Below are positions 1 to 6,122 of a DNA stretch of 8,357 bases, in pieces. The stretch is from a bacterium (GTDB lineage Bacteria > Verrucomicrobiota > Verrucomicrobiia > Limisphaerales > UBA11358): positions 1 to 8,357 of the forward strand of contig JAJXXI010000240.1 in NCBI GenBank assembly GCA_021781185.1. Direction: 5' to 3'. Under the pieces are notes generated by a model. The model worked only from the letters and a program-made list of their open reading frames with translations, was not told where the DNA came from and made no database searches. The translations under genes and the position numbers were made by a program. Position 1 is the first letter of the stretch. Each line of letters begins with the position of its first letter.

Positions 1-51
1 GGCGAGCAGCACGGTGATTTTTTTCATAGGCATTTCAATGGCTGATTTCAT
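1..51 (-). CDS. Response regulator, N-terminal start only (partial)
   Basis: Only 17 codons lie in the window, and the gene continues past the left edge. The residues read MKSAIEMPMKKITVLLA. The stretch KKITVLLA is the usual first beta-strand of a CheY-like receiver domain, which normally runs on into the acidic pair. Its place directly after a HisKA_3-type histidine kinase gene fits a NarL/FixJ (LuxR-type) response regulator that takes phosphate from that kinase and binds DNA; the output domain cannot be seen. In-frame ATG codons lie at 51, 33 and 27, none with a clear ribosome binding site. The 27 start (MKKITV) gives the most typical receiver length, while the 51 start lies 9 bases after the kinase stop codon. 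Family assignment is inferred from a short match plus context. Confidence 0.6.
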   Translation of the reverse strand, partial: MKSAIEMPMKKITVLLA

Positions 52-60
52 TGGGTTTTT

Positions 61-1197
61 CTACCCCCCCCCCCGGATTTTTCCAAACGGAATATGCGCG
101 CTGATGGTGGTGCCTTGGCCGGGCGCGGATTCGACGCCAAAATTGCCGCCGACCATTTCCAGGCGTTCCCTCATACCGAGCAGGCCAAGACGCTTGCCGC
201 CATTCGCGTGCAACGTGCGCTCCACCTGAAACGATTTGCCGTCGTCTTTTATTTTCATGCAGATGCCGTCCGGCAATTTTTGGAAGCTCACTTCCACGCG
301 GCTGGCTTGCGCGTGGCGGGCGACATTGGTGAGCGCTTCCTGGGCGACACGAAACATCACCGTGCGCCGGGCCGTCTCCAATTCTTCGATGCCGGCAAAC
401 GCTTTCAAATGCGTGCGGACGCCGGTGCGCGTGGTGAAATTTTTCATTAACGAATGCAGCGCGGGAATCAGGCCGAGATCGTCCAGCACGGCCGGGCGCA
501 GTTCGCGCGCGAACCGATGCACGATGTCCACCGATTTTTCCACCAGCCGTTGCGTGCGCGCAATGTTGCGGTCAAGCCCTTTGGTGTTGGTCGCGGACTC
601 CTTGGACAACGCCGCCAGCCGGACGTTGATGCCCGTCAATGTCTGGGCAATGACATCGTGCAGTTCGCGGCTGATTTCCCGACGCTCTTCTTCCTGCGCC
701 GAAAGAATCTGCCGTGACAGTTGCCGCAACTGTTCCTGCAGATGATCCGACTGGGCCAGCAGTTCGGAATAATGGCGCTCGCTCTGTTTGAGCGCCGCCT
801 CCGCCGCCTTGCGGTGGCTGATTTCCTGATTCAGTTCCAGATTCGAGGCGGCCAGTTCCATCGTGCGCTGGCTCAACGTCTCGATGATTTTTTGCAGATA
901 GACGGCGGCCTCCTGGGTGCTGGTGTGTGTCTTCTCCAGCGGAAGAATCGCCTCGGCGAAAAAACTTCCCGCCTGCTTGATGAGCGCGGCGCGTTTGCCG
1001 GCCGGGACGCCGGGCAACAACTCGGTAACGAGCGTCTGCTCATGGAGCTTGGCCAGGTCCAGCATTTGCAGTCCGGCGGCGTGAGCCAGAGCGCCGACGC
1101 TGCGCGCTGAAGCCAAGCCCGCCTGTTTGCCCTGCTTCATTTGGATGCGCAACGCGTCCTGATAGCGGCGCGACGAATTGAAATGTTTGCGTTTCAT
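61..1197 (-). CDS. Sensor histidine kinase, NarL/DegS type (HisKA_3 + HATPase_c)
   Basis: A 378-residue soluble kinase with no membrane segment or signal peptide. Residues about 1-105 are helical and resemble the RsbU_N/KaiA-like helical domain (ML-DLAKLHE, then FFAEAILPLEKTH); this part is tentative. A coiled coil (about 105-165) leads to the HisKA_3 dimerisation region with the motif EERREISRELHD, whose phospho-acceptor is His180. The X-region reads LRPAVLDDLGLIPAL (233-247). The ATPase domain has the N-box around QEALTNVARHA (Asn291), a G1 box DDGKSF (318-323) and a G2 region GLLGMRERLEMVGG (338-351). It would autophosphorylate and pass phosphate to the response regulator encoded just downstream. 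Its ATG overlaps the stop of the preceding gene as ATGA, suggesting translational coupling. The last codons before the TAG stop are an 11-G run, so the C-terminus is vulnerable to slippage. Confidence 0.93.
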   Translation of the reverse strand: MKRKHFNSSRRYQDALRIQMKQGKQAGLASARSVGALAHAAGLQMLDLAKLHEQTLVTELLPGVPAGKRAALIKQAGSFFAEAILPLEKTHTSTQEAAVYLQKIIETLSQRTMELAASNLELNQEISHRKAAEAALKQSERHYSELLAQSDHLQEQLRQLSRQILSAQEEERREISRELHDVIAQTLTGINVRLAALSKESATNTKGLDRNIARTQRLVEKSVDIVHRFARELRPAVLDDLGLIPALHSLMKNFTTRTGVRTHLKAFAGIEELETARRTVMFRVAQEALTNVARHAQASRVEVSFQKLPDGICMKIKDDGKSFQVERTLHANGGKRLGLLGMRERLEMVGGNFGVESAPGQGTTISAHIPFGKIRGGG

Positions 1198-1892
1198 GCT
1201 TTCCGAAATTCGCGGGCGGCCCGCCGCACGGAGCTGGCCGACTTGGCCACCAGCCGTTGCGTGCTGGCAATTTCCAGCTTAAGCCCCTTTGTGTTGTTCC
1301 GCGACTCCTGTTTCAACGAGAGCAGCCGAACATTGATGCCCAGCAGGGTTTGGGCGACTTCATCCTGGAGTTCAAGGCTGATCTTTTTCCGTTCCTCCTC
1401 CTGGGCCGCCAGCACTTGATGCGTCAGTTGCCGCAAACCTTCTTGCAGGTGCAGGGAATCTTTTAACAGCTTGGTGTAATGCACCCCGCTTTTCTTGAGC
1501 GCGGCCTCCACGCGCTTGCGCCGGAGGACGCCGCGTTTCAACTGCCGGTTGGTGACGGCCAGTTCCAGCGTGCGCCGGCCGAGCGTTTCCTTCAACCGGT
1601 GTAAATCGGTTTTGCTCTGTCGCGCGGCGCGATGCGTCTCCACAATCGGCGTGAGGGCCTCGATGAAAAAAATTTCCGCCCGCTTGATGAAGCCATCCTT
1701 GTTTTTGGATAGTTCGAGCGTGTCCAGAGCGCGTTCATGAATCCGGGCCAGTTCCAATGTCTCCACGCCCAGTGTGACCGCCTGGCGTCCGAGTTCCAAC
1801 GCTGGCTGCAAACTCGCGCGTGTGCCCGGCCGCAGGTGCGTTCGCAACGCCGTCACATAGCGCTGTGACAGCCGGATTAGTTTTTGCTTCAT
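1194..1892 (-). CDS. Truncated histidine-kinase paralogue lacking acceptor His and ATPase domain
   Basis: A 232-residue protein that aligns along its whole length with the N-terminal 60% of the next kinase. Both share the opening helical region (RY--ALR, then LELARIHE), the coiled coil (RRTLELAVTNRQLKR) and the dimerisation helix AQEEERKKISLELQDEVAQ. In the kinase that helix reads ELHD; here it is ELQD (Gln176, codon CAG). The protein stops at REFRKA, just where the kinase continues into LRPAVLDD, so there is no X-region or ATP-binding domain. It cannot autophosphorylate by the normal route. I infer a regulatory partner that could heterodimerise with the kinase. The reading frame stays open upstream to 1955 (TTG), but the ATG at 1892 matches the paralogue's start and was chosen; no clear ribosome binding site is seen. 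The TGA stop overlaps the kinase ATG. Confidence 0.85.
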   Translation of the reverse strand: MKQKLIRLSQRYVTALRTHLRPGTRASLQPALELGRQAVTLGVETLELARIHERALDTLELSKNKDGFIKRAEIFFIEALTPIVETHRAARQSKTDLHRLKETLGRRTLELAVTNRQLKRGVLRRKRVEAALKKSGVHYTKLLKDSLHLQEGLRQLTHQVLAAQEEERKKISLELQDEVAQTLLGINVRLLSLKQESRNNTKGLKLEIASTQRLVAKSASSVRRAAREFRKA

Positions 1893-1990
1893 ATTGACAT
1901 GCTGGTGGCGGCTGGGATGTGCGAAAAACTTTATCTTTCGCGGGCGGGCCGCCAATCCAAAACAAACATCCGATAATTTTCTAAATTTGA

Positions 1991-2012
1991 CTATGGGGTG
2001 AACACCCCATAG
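1991..2012. promoter_or_regulatory. Perfect palindrome, probable operator
   Basis: The arms CTATGGGGTG and CACCCCATAG flank a central AA, giving a perfect 10-base inverted repeat. It lies in the 153-base divergent gap, 98 bases upstream of the kinase-paralogue ATG and 33 bases upstream of the lipoprotein ATG. On the minus strand an A+T-rich stretch with a -10-like TTATCG begins about 14 bases after the site, which suits an activator site overlapping -35. The size and symmetry fit a dimeric regulator such as a NarL-type protein. The regulator's identity is inferred from proximity. Confidence 0.6.
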
Positions 2013-2045
2013 TTGCCGTCCCCGTTTCCGGCGATGCTAGGAGCT

Positions 2046-2492
2046 ATGAAAAATAAAACATTGCTCATCACGTTCCTTACTGCCGCCTCGTTTGCGGTTG
2101 GCTGCGACAAGGAAAAAACCACCGCGCAGCAGCTTGATACCGTCAAAACCGAAACGAAGCAGGCCGCGCTGGACATGAAGGAATACACCTTCGCGCAGAA
2201 GGATGAATTCGTCAAAGCCATGCAGGCCCAGTTGGCCGCGCTGGATAAAGATTTGGATGCGCTCTCGGCGAAAATTGACAAATCGAGCGACGCCATCAAG
2301 GCCGAAGCCAAACCCAAACTGCAAGCCTTGCGCGACCAGGCAGCGAAATTAAATACGCAACTCGCCGACGCCCAGAACGCCACGGAATCCACCTGGGACA
2401 GCGTCAAGACCGGCACCAAGACAGCTTACGAATCGGTGGAGAAAGGTTTCAATGACACCCGCCAGTGGGTGAGCGACAAAATCGCGCCTTAA
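2046..2492 (+). CDS. Small helical lipoprotein
   Basis: A 148-residue protein. Residues 1-19 form a short signal peptide (MKNKTLLITFLTAASFAVG) followed by Cys20. This is a lipobox-like end (AVGC), with Ala rather than Leu at -3. The mature part is Lys/Glu/Ala/Gln-rich and almost wholly helical, with heptad-like spacing (AQLAALDKDLDALSAKIDKS), so it is probably a coiled-coil protein anchored to an envelope membrane. No catalytic motif is seen and I do not recognise a named family. AGGAG at 2039-2043 is only 2 bases from the ATG, unusually close; the lipoprotein signal sequence supports this start over the open frame from 2013. It is divergent from the signalling operon, and the shared palindrome lies 33 bases upstream of its ATG, so co-regulation is plausible. 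Confidence 0.8.
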   Translation: MKNKTLLITFLTAASFAVGCDKEKTTAQQLDTVKTETKQAALDMKEYTFAQKDEFVKAMQAQLAALDKDLDALSAKIDKSSDAIKAEAKPKLQALRDQAAKLNTQLADAQNATESTWDSVKTGTKTAYESVEKGFNDTRQWVSDKIAP

Positions 2493-2700
2493 ACCGGACG
2501 GTTTGTCACATCCGGCGGCGATGTGCCCGTGGCACCGCTGCCGGGTAACCAAGACCAAATTATGATTCAGACTTTGACTGGTGCGGAAGATGGTTTCAGC
2601 CGCTCGCGGTTTTGCCTCTGTTCCTCCTGGTGATTGCCGCGCGCCTGGCCGGAGGTCGTTCCTTGCGCCAGTCAACTTAATTGTGAACCGCGAGGTTGCC
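2493..2700. other. Intergenic region with stem-loops and a non-start reading frame
   Basis: Two small GC-rich stem-loops follow the lipoprotein stop: CACATC/GATGTG (2507-2525), and a bulged CCC-GGCA/TGCC-GGG hairpin (2526-2545). Neither has a T-run, so a terminator call is weak. After a TAA at 2546 one plus frame stays open to a TAA just before 2690. It encodes a hydrophobic segment (PLAVLPLFLLVIAARLAGG), but I find no usable start codon, so it may be a gene-end remnant or chance. It begins with the 16-base sequence GACTTTGACTGGTGCG (2570-2585), repeated at 7491-7506. Confidence 0.35.
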
Positions 2701-3537
2701 ATGTCTCCCAATTCAATCCAAGTCCGGGGCAGATTGGGGCTTCCGTTAATGCGCTTGATCGGCCGGCTGGGCGCGGAGGTTTGGATCCAATGGCATGAAT
2801 TGCGCCACGCGGCGGCGGTGATCGGGACGGTGCTGTTCGTTTGCAGCCGACCGCGATGCTGGGGATCCACCGTGCGCCGGGCGTTTGTCCGGCAGGTGCT
2901 GGCCATCGGCGTCGAACCGCTCTGGTTCGTCGGCGCGCTGGCGGTGTTCGTCGGCGTTTCGGTGGTGGTGCAACTCACCTTCTGGGTCGGCGAAGCCGGA
3001 CAGTCACAACTGCTCGGGCCGCTGCTGGTGGCCGTCGTGGCGCGCGAACTCGGCCCGGTGCTGATCAACCTCGTGGTGATGGTCCGCAGCGGGAGCGCGA
3101 TGACAACCGAAATGGGCCTTCTCAAAATCAACGGGGAAGTCAGCGCGCTGGAAGCGCACGGAAAAGATCCGTTCGTGCAGTTTGTTCTGCCGCGCGTGCT
3201 GGGCTTGGCCGTGTCCACGATGTGCCTCACGATTGATTTCATCCTCACGGCCTTCGCCAGCGGGTATTTGTTCGCGGCCTGGATGGGGATTGGCAATCGC
3301 GATCTGCTGCTGTTTGCCGACACCGTGTCGGGCGCGGTTCAGCCCAAGGACGTGTTCAACATCCTCGCCAAAAGCATCCTCCCCGCCCTGTTTGCCGGCG
3401 CGTCCTGCTGCATCGGCGGGCTGGGCGTCGGCGGGGCGTTCGCGGACATTATGCCGGCCACGCAACGGGCGCTCACCCGCTCCGTCGCGGGGCTGTTTGT
3501 CATTTCCGCCGTGGTGTCGCTCCTGACTTACCTGTAA
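2701..3537 (+). CDS. mlaE: MlaE-type ABC transporter permease
   Basis: A 278-residue integral membrane protein of the MlaE/YrbE permease family, about the usual length. These permeases form the inner-membrane core of MCE lipid transporters, which move phospholipid or related lipids between inner membrane and periplasm. Family features are visible: ARELGPVL (114-121), RSGSAMTTEMGLLK (129-142, the equivalent of the RVGSA-AAELGTMK motif), SALEAHGKDPFVQFVLPR (148-165), and the glycine-rich FAGASCCIGGLGVGG (231-245). Several hydrophobic segments lie at about 73-92, 103-128, 165-195 and 222-245, with a last one at 262-278. The ATG at 2701 was chosen because GAGG at 2692-2695 sits 5 bases upstream; the open frame from 2581 adds a polar, non-conserved N-terminus. 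The mlaD-like gene begins 2 bases after its stop. No ATPase (mlaF) gene accompanies the pair. Confidence 0.9.
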   Translation: MSPNSIQVRGRLGLPLMRLIGRLGAEVWIQWHELRHAAAVIGTVLFVCSRPRCWGSTVRRAFVRQVLAIGVEPLWFVGALAVFVGVSVVVQLTFWVGEAGQSQLLGPLLVAVVARELGPVLINLVVMVRSGSAMTTEMGLLKINGEVSALEAHGKDPFVQFVLPRVLGLAVSTMCLTIDFILTAFASGYLFAAWMGIGNRDLLLFADTVSGAVQPKDVFNILAKSILPALFAGASCCIGGLGVGGAFADIMPATQRALTRSVAGLFVISAVVSLLTYL

Positions 3538-3539
3538 CC

Positions 3540-4592
3540 ATGAACGAAACAACCAACATTCCAGAACCTTCGCGTCGCGTCGACCAAGGCCCGCAGCCGG
3601 GAGGTCACTTCAAATTCCGGCGTGTCAACGAAATCACCGGCACGTTCGTGCTGGTCGTGGTCGCCGTGCTGATCGCCGCCGTGCTGTGGACGGGCCACAG
3701 CCAGCGTTGGTTCAAAAGTCGCGTCTCGCTGCGGATCGTTTTGCCCGCAGCCGGTGCGGCGGGCATTCGGCAAGGCTCGGAGGTTTATTTTCTGGGCACG
3801 CTCGTAGGATCGGTTTCCGACGTCATTGTGGACCCGACGGGCCGGATGGCGGCTGAGGCAAACATCCGCCGCGACTATTTCCGCTTTGTGCGCGCAGATT
3901 CGACGGCTGTAGTCAAAAAGAAATTCGGCGTGGCGGGCGATTCGTTTTTTGAAATCTCACGCGGCGACGGGCAGCCGTTGTCGGAGAAGAATGCCTCCAT
4001 CGTCTGCAACGAGCAGTTTCAAAGCGCGCTGGAGGCGGCGATTGAAGAAATCCGCCGCGAGACTCTGCTCGTGTTGAAAAAGACCAGCGCTGGTCTGGAT
4101 ACATGGACCAAACTGGGTGCCGACTTGGGCGAAACCCGGCAGCATCTGGATCAGCTTTCCGTCCGCATGAACAACCTGGTGGCTGGTGTCGAGGCGGGCA
4201 AAGGCACGGCCGGCAGGCTGATCGCCGATCCCACCCTGGCGGACGCGGCGCAGCAGCTGCTGGCGCGCGCGAACGAGGTGATGGCCGAGTTGCAAAGCAT
4301 GGCGACGAACCTGAACATCGCGGTGGAAAACATTCAGGACGGCACCGCGCGCCTGCCGGAAATCACTGACGCCGTGGCCGACGAAGCGAAAGATCTGCCC
4401 GGTCTGGTTCAACAAACGCAGACCTCCATGCGCGAAGTGGAGCGGTTGGTGGAAGCCATGCAGCGGCATTGGCTCCTGCGCAAATATGTCAACCAGACCA
4501 ACCCGCCCCCCAGCCATCCGCTGCCCAAAACCACCACCTCCGGAACGCAGCCAGTGCGGGAGCTCCGTTCACCGAGGCATGCGACAAATTGA
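3540..4592 (+). CDS. mlaD: MlaD-type MCE-domain protein
   Basis: A 350-residue membrane-anchored MCE protein that partners an MlaE permease and forms the periplasmic lipid-binding ring. A polar N-terminus (1-30) is followed by one transmembrane helix (about 33-50, TGTFVLVVVAVLIAAVLW). The MCE domain covers about 60-155 (GIRQGSEVYFLGTLVGSVSD, then VVKKKFGVAGDSFFEIS). A long helical region follows, with GKGTAGRLIADPTLADAAQQ in its middle as often seen in longer MCE proteins, then a proline-rich tail. The ATG lies 2 bases after the permease stop with no strong ribosome binding site, so translation is probably coupled. It is longer than E. coli MlaD (about 180 residues), because of the helical extension. 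Membership is clear; the lipid carried is not. Confidence 0.9.
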   Translation: MNETTNIPEPSRRVDQGPQPGGHFKFRRVNEITGTFVLVVVAVLIAAVLWTGHSQRWFKSRVSLRIVLPAAGAAGIRQGSEVYFLGTLVGSVSDVIVDPTGRMAAEANIRRDYFRFVRADSTAVVKKKFGVAGDSFFEISRGDGQPLSEKNASIVCNEQFQSALEAAIEEIRRETLLVLKKTSAGLDTWTKLGADLGETRQHLDQLSVRMNNLVAGVEAGKGTAGRLIADPTLADAAQQLLARANEVMAELQSMATNLNIAVENIQDGTARLPEITDAVADEAKDLPGLVQQTQTSMREVERLVEAMQRHWLLRKYVNQTNPPPSHPLPKTTTSGTQPVRELRSPRHATN

Positions 4593-4683
4593 GGTTAGAA
4601 CGACACTCTGATTCTGCGGGGAGTGGAATTCCGTTGGTGGTGGCAACGTCAGTCTAGGGGCGGAATCATGTGGCGGATACAGA

Positions 4684-4839
4684 TCACTTCCCGCGATACT
4701 TCGACGGGTTGCGAATGCGGTCGAGCCGTTCGGCTTCAAGTTCATTCAGGACCATTCGCTGATGGCGGTGCCTGAACAGATTCAAAATATTTACGGGCAG
4801 ATGGATGGCCGTCAGCCAAATGAGCTTGAGTTGGTTCAT
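4684..4839 (-). CDS. Small uncharacterised protein (51 aa)
   Basis: A 51-residue protein starting MNQLKLIWLTAIHLPVNILN. The N-terminal 20 residues are mostly hydrophobic and amphipathic, while the rest is basic and polar (RHRHQRMVLNELEAERLDR), ending KYRGK. This suggests a peripheral or single-pass membrane peptide, but I do not recognise a family. The start at 4839 is supported in two ways: AGGA (4850-4847) lies 7 bases upstream, and the ATG overlaps the stop of the preceding gene as ATGA. The open frame continues upstream to 4932, but there it overlaps the neighbouring gene. It is the last gene of the minus-strand stress cluster and converges on the MCE gene. Confidence 0.6.
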   Translation of the reverse strand: MNQLKLIWLTAIHLPVNILNLFRHRHQRMVLNELEAERLDRIRNPSKYRGK

Positions 4840-5051
4840 GATGTTTTCCTGGCTCCGGCGGTCCGACGTCGCAATTGCCGGTAAATTTGTTTCACAAATG
4901 CGTCGGCGCGGAACCCGCCTGGCCCTTCCCAAGGCTTAAACCCCTTTTGTCCATTTTCGACGAAGTCGCCGCGCAGCACCCGCTCATTCCATTTCAAAGG
5001 CCGCAGGTGCTTTAGGACGACAGGCAGGACGGATGAATTGGTTTCATTCAT
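4836..5051 (-). CDS. Small soluble uncharacterised protein (71 aa)
   Basis: A 71-residue protein without signal peptide or membrane segment. The central block (residues about 20-59: KWNERVLRGDFVENGQKGF, then KPWEGPGGFRADAFVKQIYR) is rich in Trp, Gly and aromatic residues and looks like a conserved compact domain; the C-terminus is basic (RQLRRRTAGARK). I cannot assign a function. Its ATG follows the TGA of the DUF3185-like gene with no gap (TGAATG), and its own TGA overlaps the next ATG, so it sits in a translationally coupled run of three genes. This tight packing supports real coding despite the small size. A second ATG 4 bases downstream is out of frame. Confidence 0.6.
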   Translation of the reverse strand: MNETNSSVLPVVLKHLRPLKWNERVLRGDFVENGQKGFKPWEGPGGFRADAFVKQIYRQLRRRTAGARKTS

Positions 5052-5267
5052 TCAGACACTCTTTGGTTTGACGAGCAGCAGCACGATGCCGCCGACCAGC
5101 GCGAGCGCGCCGATAGCCGGCGAGATGAAATGACTGGTGGTTGTCTCAAAGTGCATCCCCAGAAAGTCAATCGGTTTGCCCGGCGTCGTGAACGTGAGGC
5201 CCGAGTAAGCGAGCACCACAATGCCCAAGGTGATGAGCAGGACCGAGACGATGGTTTTTGTATTCAT
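5052..5267 (-). CDS. DUF3185-like two-helix membrane protein
   Basis: A 71-residue protein with two hydrophobic helices: about 5-25 (TIVSVLLITLGIVVLAYSGL) and about 48-66 (SPAIGALALVGGIVLLLV). They are separated by a polar loop (PGKPIDFLGMHFETTTSHF). The order and the loop fit the DUF3185 family of small inner-membrane proteins, whose function is unknown. It lies 27 bases after the lmo0937-like gene and directly abuts the next gene, so the set is probably co-transcribed. No strong ribosome binding site precedes the ATG. Family assignment is by pattern recall, with moderate certainty. Confidence 0.75.
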   Translation of the reverse strand: MNTKTIVSVLLITLGIVVLAYSGLTFTTPGKPIDFLGMHFETTTSHFISPAIGALALVGGIVLLLVKPKSV

Positions 5268-5294
5268 AGTAATTAGTTTTTTACTGACAGTTTC

Positions 5295-5441
5295 TCAAAT
5301 GGGTTTCCGGCCAGAGATGACCCGAAGCAAGATCGCGATGATGGCGAGGACAAGGAGAATATGAATCAAGTTGCCCAATGTTCCTGTCACCAGACCCAGG
5401 AGCCACAAAATGATCAGGATCACTGCAATCGTGTATAACAT
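5295..5441 (-). CDS. lmo0937-type small membrane protein (48 aa)
   Basis: A 48-residue, almost wholly hydrophobic peptide starting MLYTIAVILIILWLLGLVTG, then a second helix HILLVLAIIAILLRVISGRKPI with a basic end. The pattern MLYTIAVILI-LWLLGLVT---G--IHILLV-A-I--LLR-I-GR is typical of the lmo0937/DUF5670 family of tiny two-helix inner-membrane proteins, often found near stress genes; molecular function unknown. The frame stays open to 5540, but the ATG at 5441 gives the family's normal N-terminus. The upstream extension would be basic, non-conserved and would overlap the DUF1269-like gene. No clear ribosome binding site is seen. A stem-loop occupies the gap to the gene upstream. Confidence 0.85.
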   Translation of the reverse strand: MLYTIAVILIILWLLGLVTGTLGNLIHILLVLAIIAILLRVISGRKPI

Positions 5442-5459
5442 AAAAACATTCGTTGGTTT

Positions 5460-5489
5460 CGCCGACCGGCGCATTCGCACCAGCCGGCG
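5460..5489 (-). repeat. Intergenic stem-loop, copy B
   Basis: On the minus strand the arms CGCCGGCTGGTGC and GCGCCGGTCGGCG pair over 13 positions, with some G-T wobble pairs, around a GAAT tetraloop. It lies between the DUF1269-like stop and the lmo0937-type ATG. It is followed by AAACCAACG rather than a T-run, so it is not a standard terminator. It resembles the stem-loop at 6078-6111 in arm sequence and following bases, suggesting a repeated element or an RNA-processing signal. Confidence 0.55.
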
Positions 5490-5503
5490 ACAAGTTTGAT
5501 TAT

Positions 5504-6055
5504 TCAGGCCGCGACCGCGCTCGCTTCCGTGCTGGCGCAAGCAGGCTGATGTTCTTGCAACGCCTCCGGGTTGGTGCGTTTGATGATGTCGCGCGCGCGC
5601 GCCGTCTGCTCAGCGGAACCGTGGGCGATCACCACAAACTTCCCGGACTCAATGGCCGTCTCGTATTGCAGGATGCTGTCCTTGGGAATGCCGATGCCGT
5701 AAAGTCCGGCACCGAGCGCGCTCAATCCGCCCACGACGACCGCGCCTTCGAGTCCGCCAATAATCCAGCCGACAATCGGCCCAGCCATGAGCAGCGGCCC
5801 GACACCGGGAATCAAAAAGAACGCGGAGCCGAACAGCAGTCCCCAGATTCCGCCCCAAAAAGCGCCGGTCTTTCCCCACGCCTTCATGCGGTCCTCGCTG
5901 TTGTAATAGCCGACGACGTGCTCGTCCGTGTGATACTCGCGACCGATGATTGAAAGCTGCTTCAGGTCAAACCCCGACTTCTGCAGTTCTTTGACGGCGA
6001 TTTCGGCTTCGATGTGCGATTTGAAAATCGCGATGACTGAATTGTTTTTGGTCAT
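5504..6055 (-). CDS. DUF1269/YflT-like stress membrane protein
   Basis: A 183-residue protein. Residues about 6-40 (SVIAIFKSHIEAEIAVKELQ, then GFDLKQLSIIGRE) form an alpha/beta fold like the N-terminus of general stress protein 17M (YflT) and DUF1269 proteins. A Gly-rich membrane region covers about 62-123 (GAFWGGIWGLLFGSAFFLIP, then a hydrophobic run to GLYGIGIP). A second small alpha/beta piece follows (KFVVIAHGSAEQTARARDII), then an Ala/Ser tail. The layout suggests two cytoplasmic parts around a helical hairpin in the inner membrane; biochemical role unknown. The stretch KDSILQYETAIESGKFVVI matches family members in which this block precedes the C-terminal strand. The start is the only good in-frame ATG, preceded by a purine-rich AAAGAAAAAATATT. 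It sits downstream of the BON gene. Confidence 0.85.
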   Translation of the reverse strand: MTKNNSVIAIFKSHIEAEIAVKELQKSGFDLKQLSIIGREYHTDEHVVGYYNSEDRMKAWGKTGAFWGGIWGLLFGSAFFLIPGVGPLLMAGPIVGWIIGGLEGAVVVGGLSALGAGLYGIGIPKDSILQYETAIESGKFVVIAHGSAEQTARARDIIKRTNPEALQEHQPACASTEASAVAA

Positions 6056-6077
6056 AATATTTTTTCTTTAGATTGGT

Positions 6078-6111
6078 TTGCCGGCTGGCGGGTTTTCGCG
6101 CCAGCCGGCAA
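6078..6111 (-). repeat. Intergenic stem-loop, copy A
   Basis: On the minus strand TTGCCGGCTGGCG pairs perfectly with CGCCAGCCGGCAA (13 pairs) around the 8-base loop CGAAAACC. It starts 11 bases after the BON gene stop and lies 22 bases before the DUF1269-like ATG. The bases after it on the minus strand (ACCAATCTAAAG) are not T-rich, so a classical terminator is doubtful. It could partly attenuate transcription or protect the upstream message. It shares arm sequence and the following AAACCAA with the stem-loop at 5460-5489. Confidence 0.6.
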
Positions 6112-6122
6112 TGATTGTTGTT

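Noticed and set aside
2349..3323. 324-residue minus-strand frame
   Set aside because: It is antisense to the lipoprotein and the permease, is Thr/Ser/Arg/Pro-rich, and has no domain.
4632..4648. CGTTG/CAACG stem-loop in the convergent gap as a terminator
   Set aside because: Only five pairs, a seven-base loop and no T-run on either strand.
5453..5953. 166-residue plus-strand frame
   Set aside because: It is antisense to the DUF1269-like gene and shows no recognisable domain.
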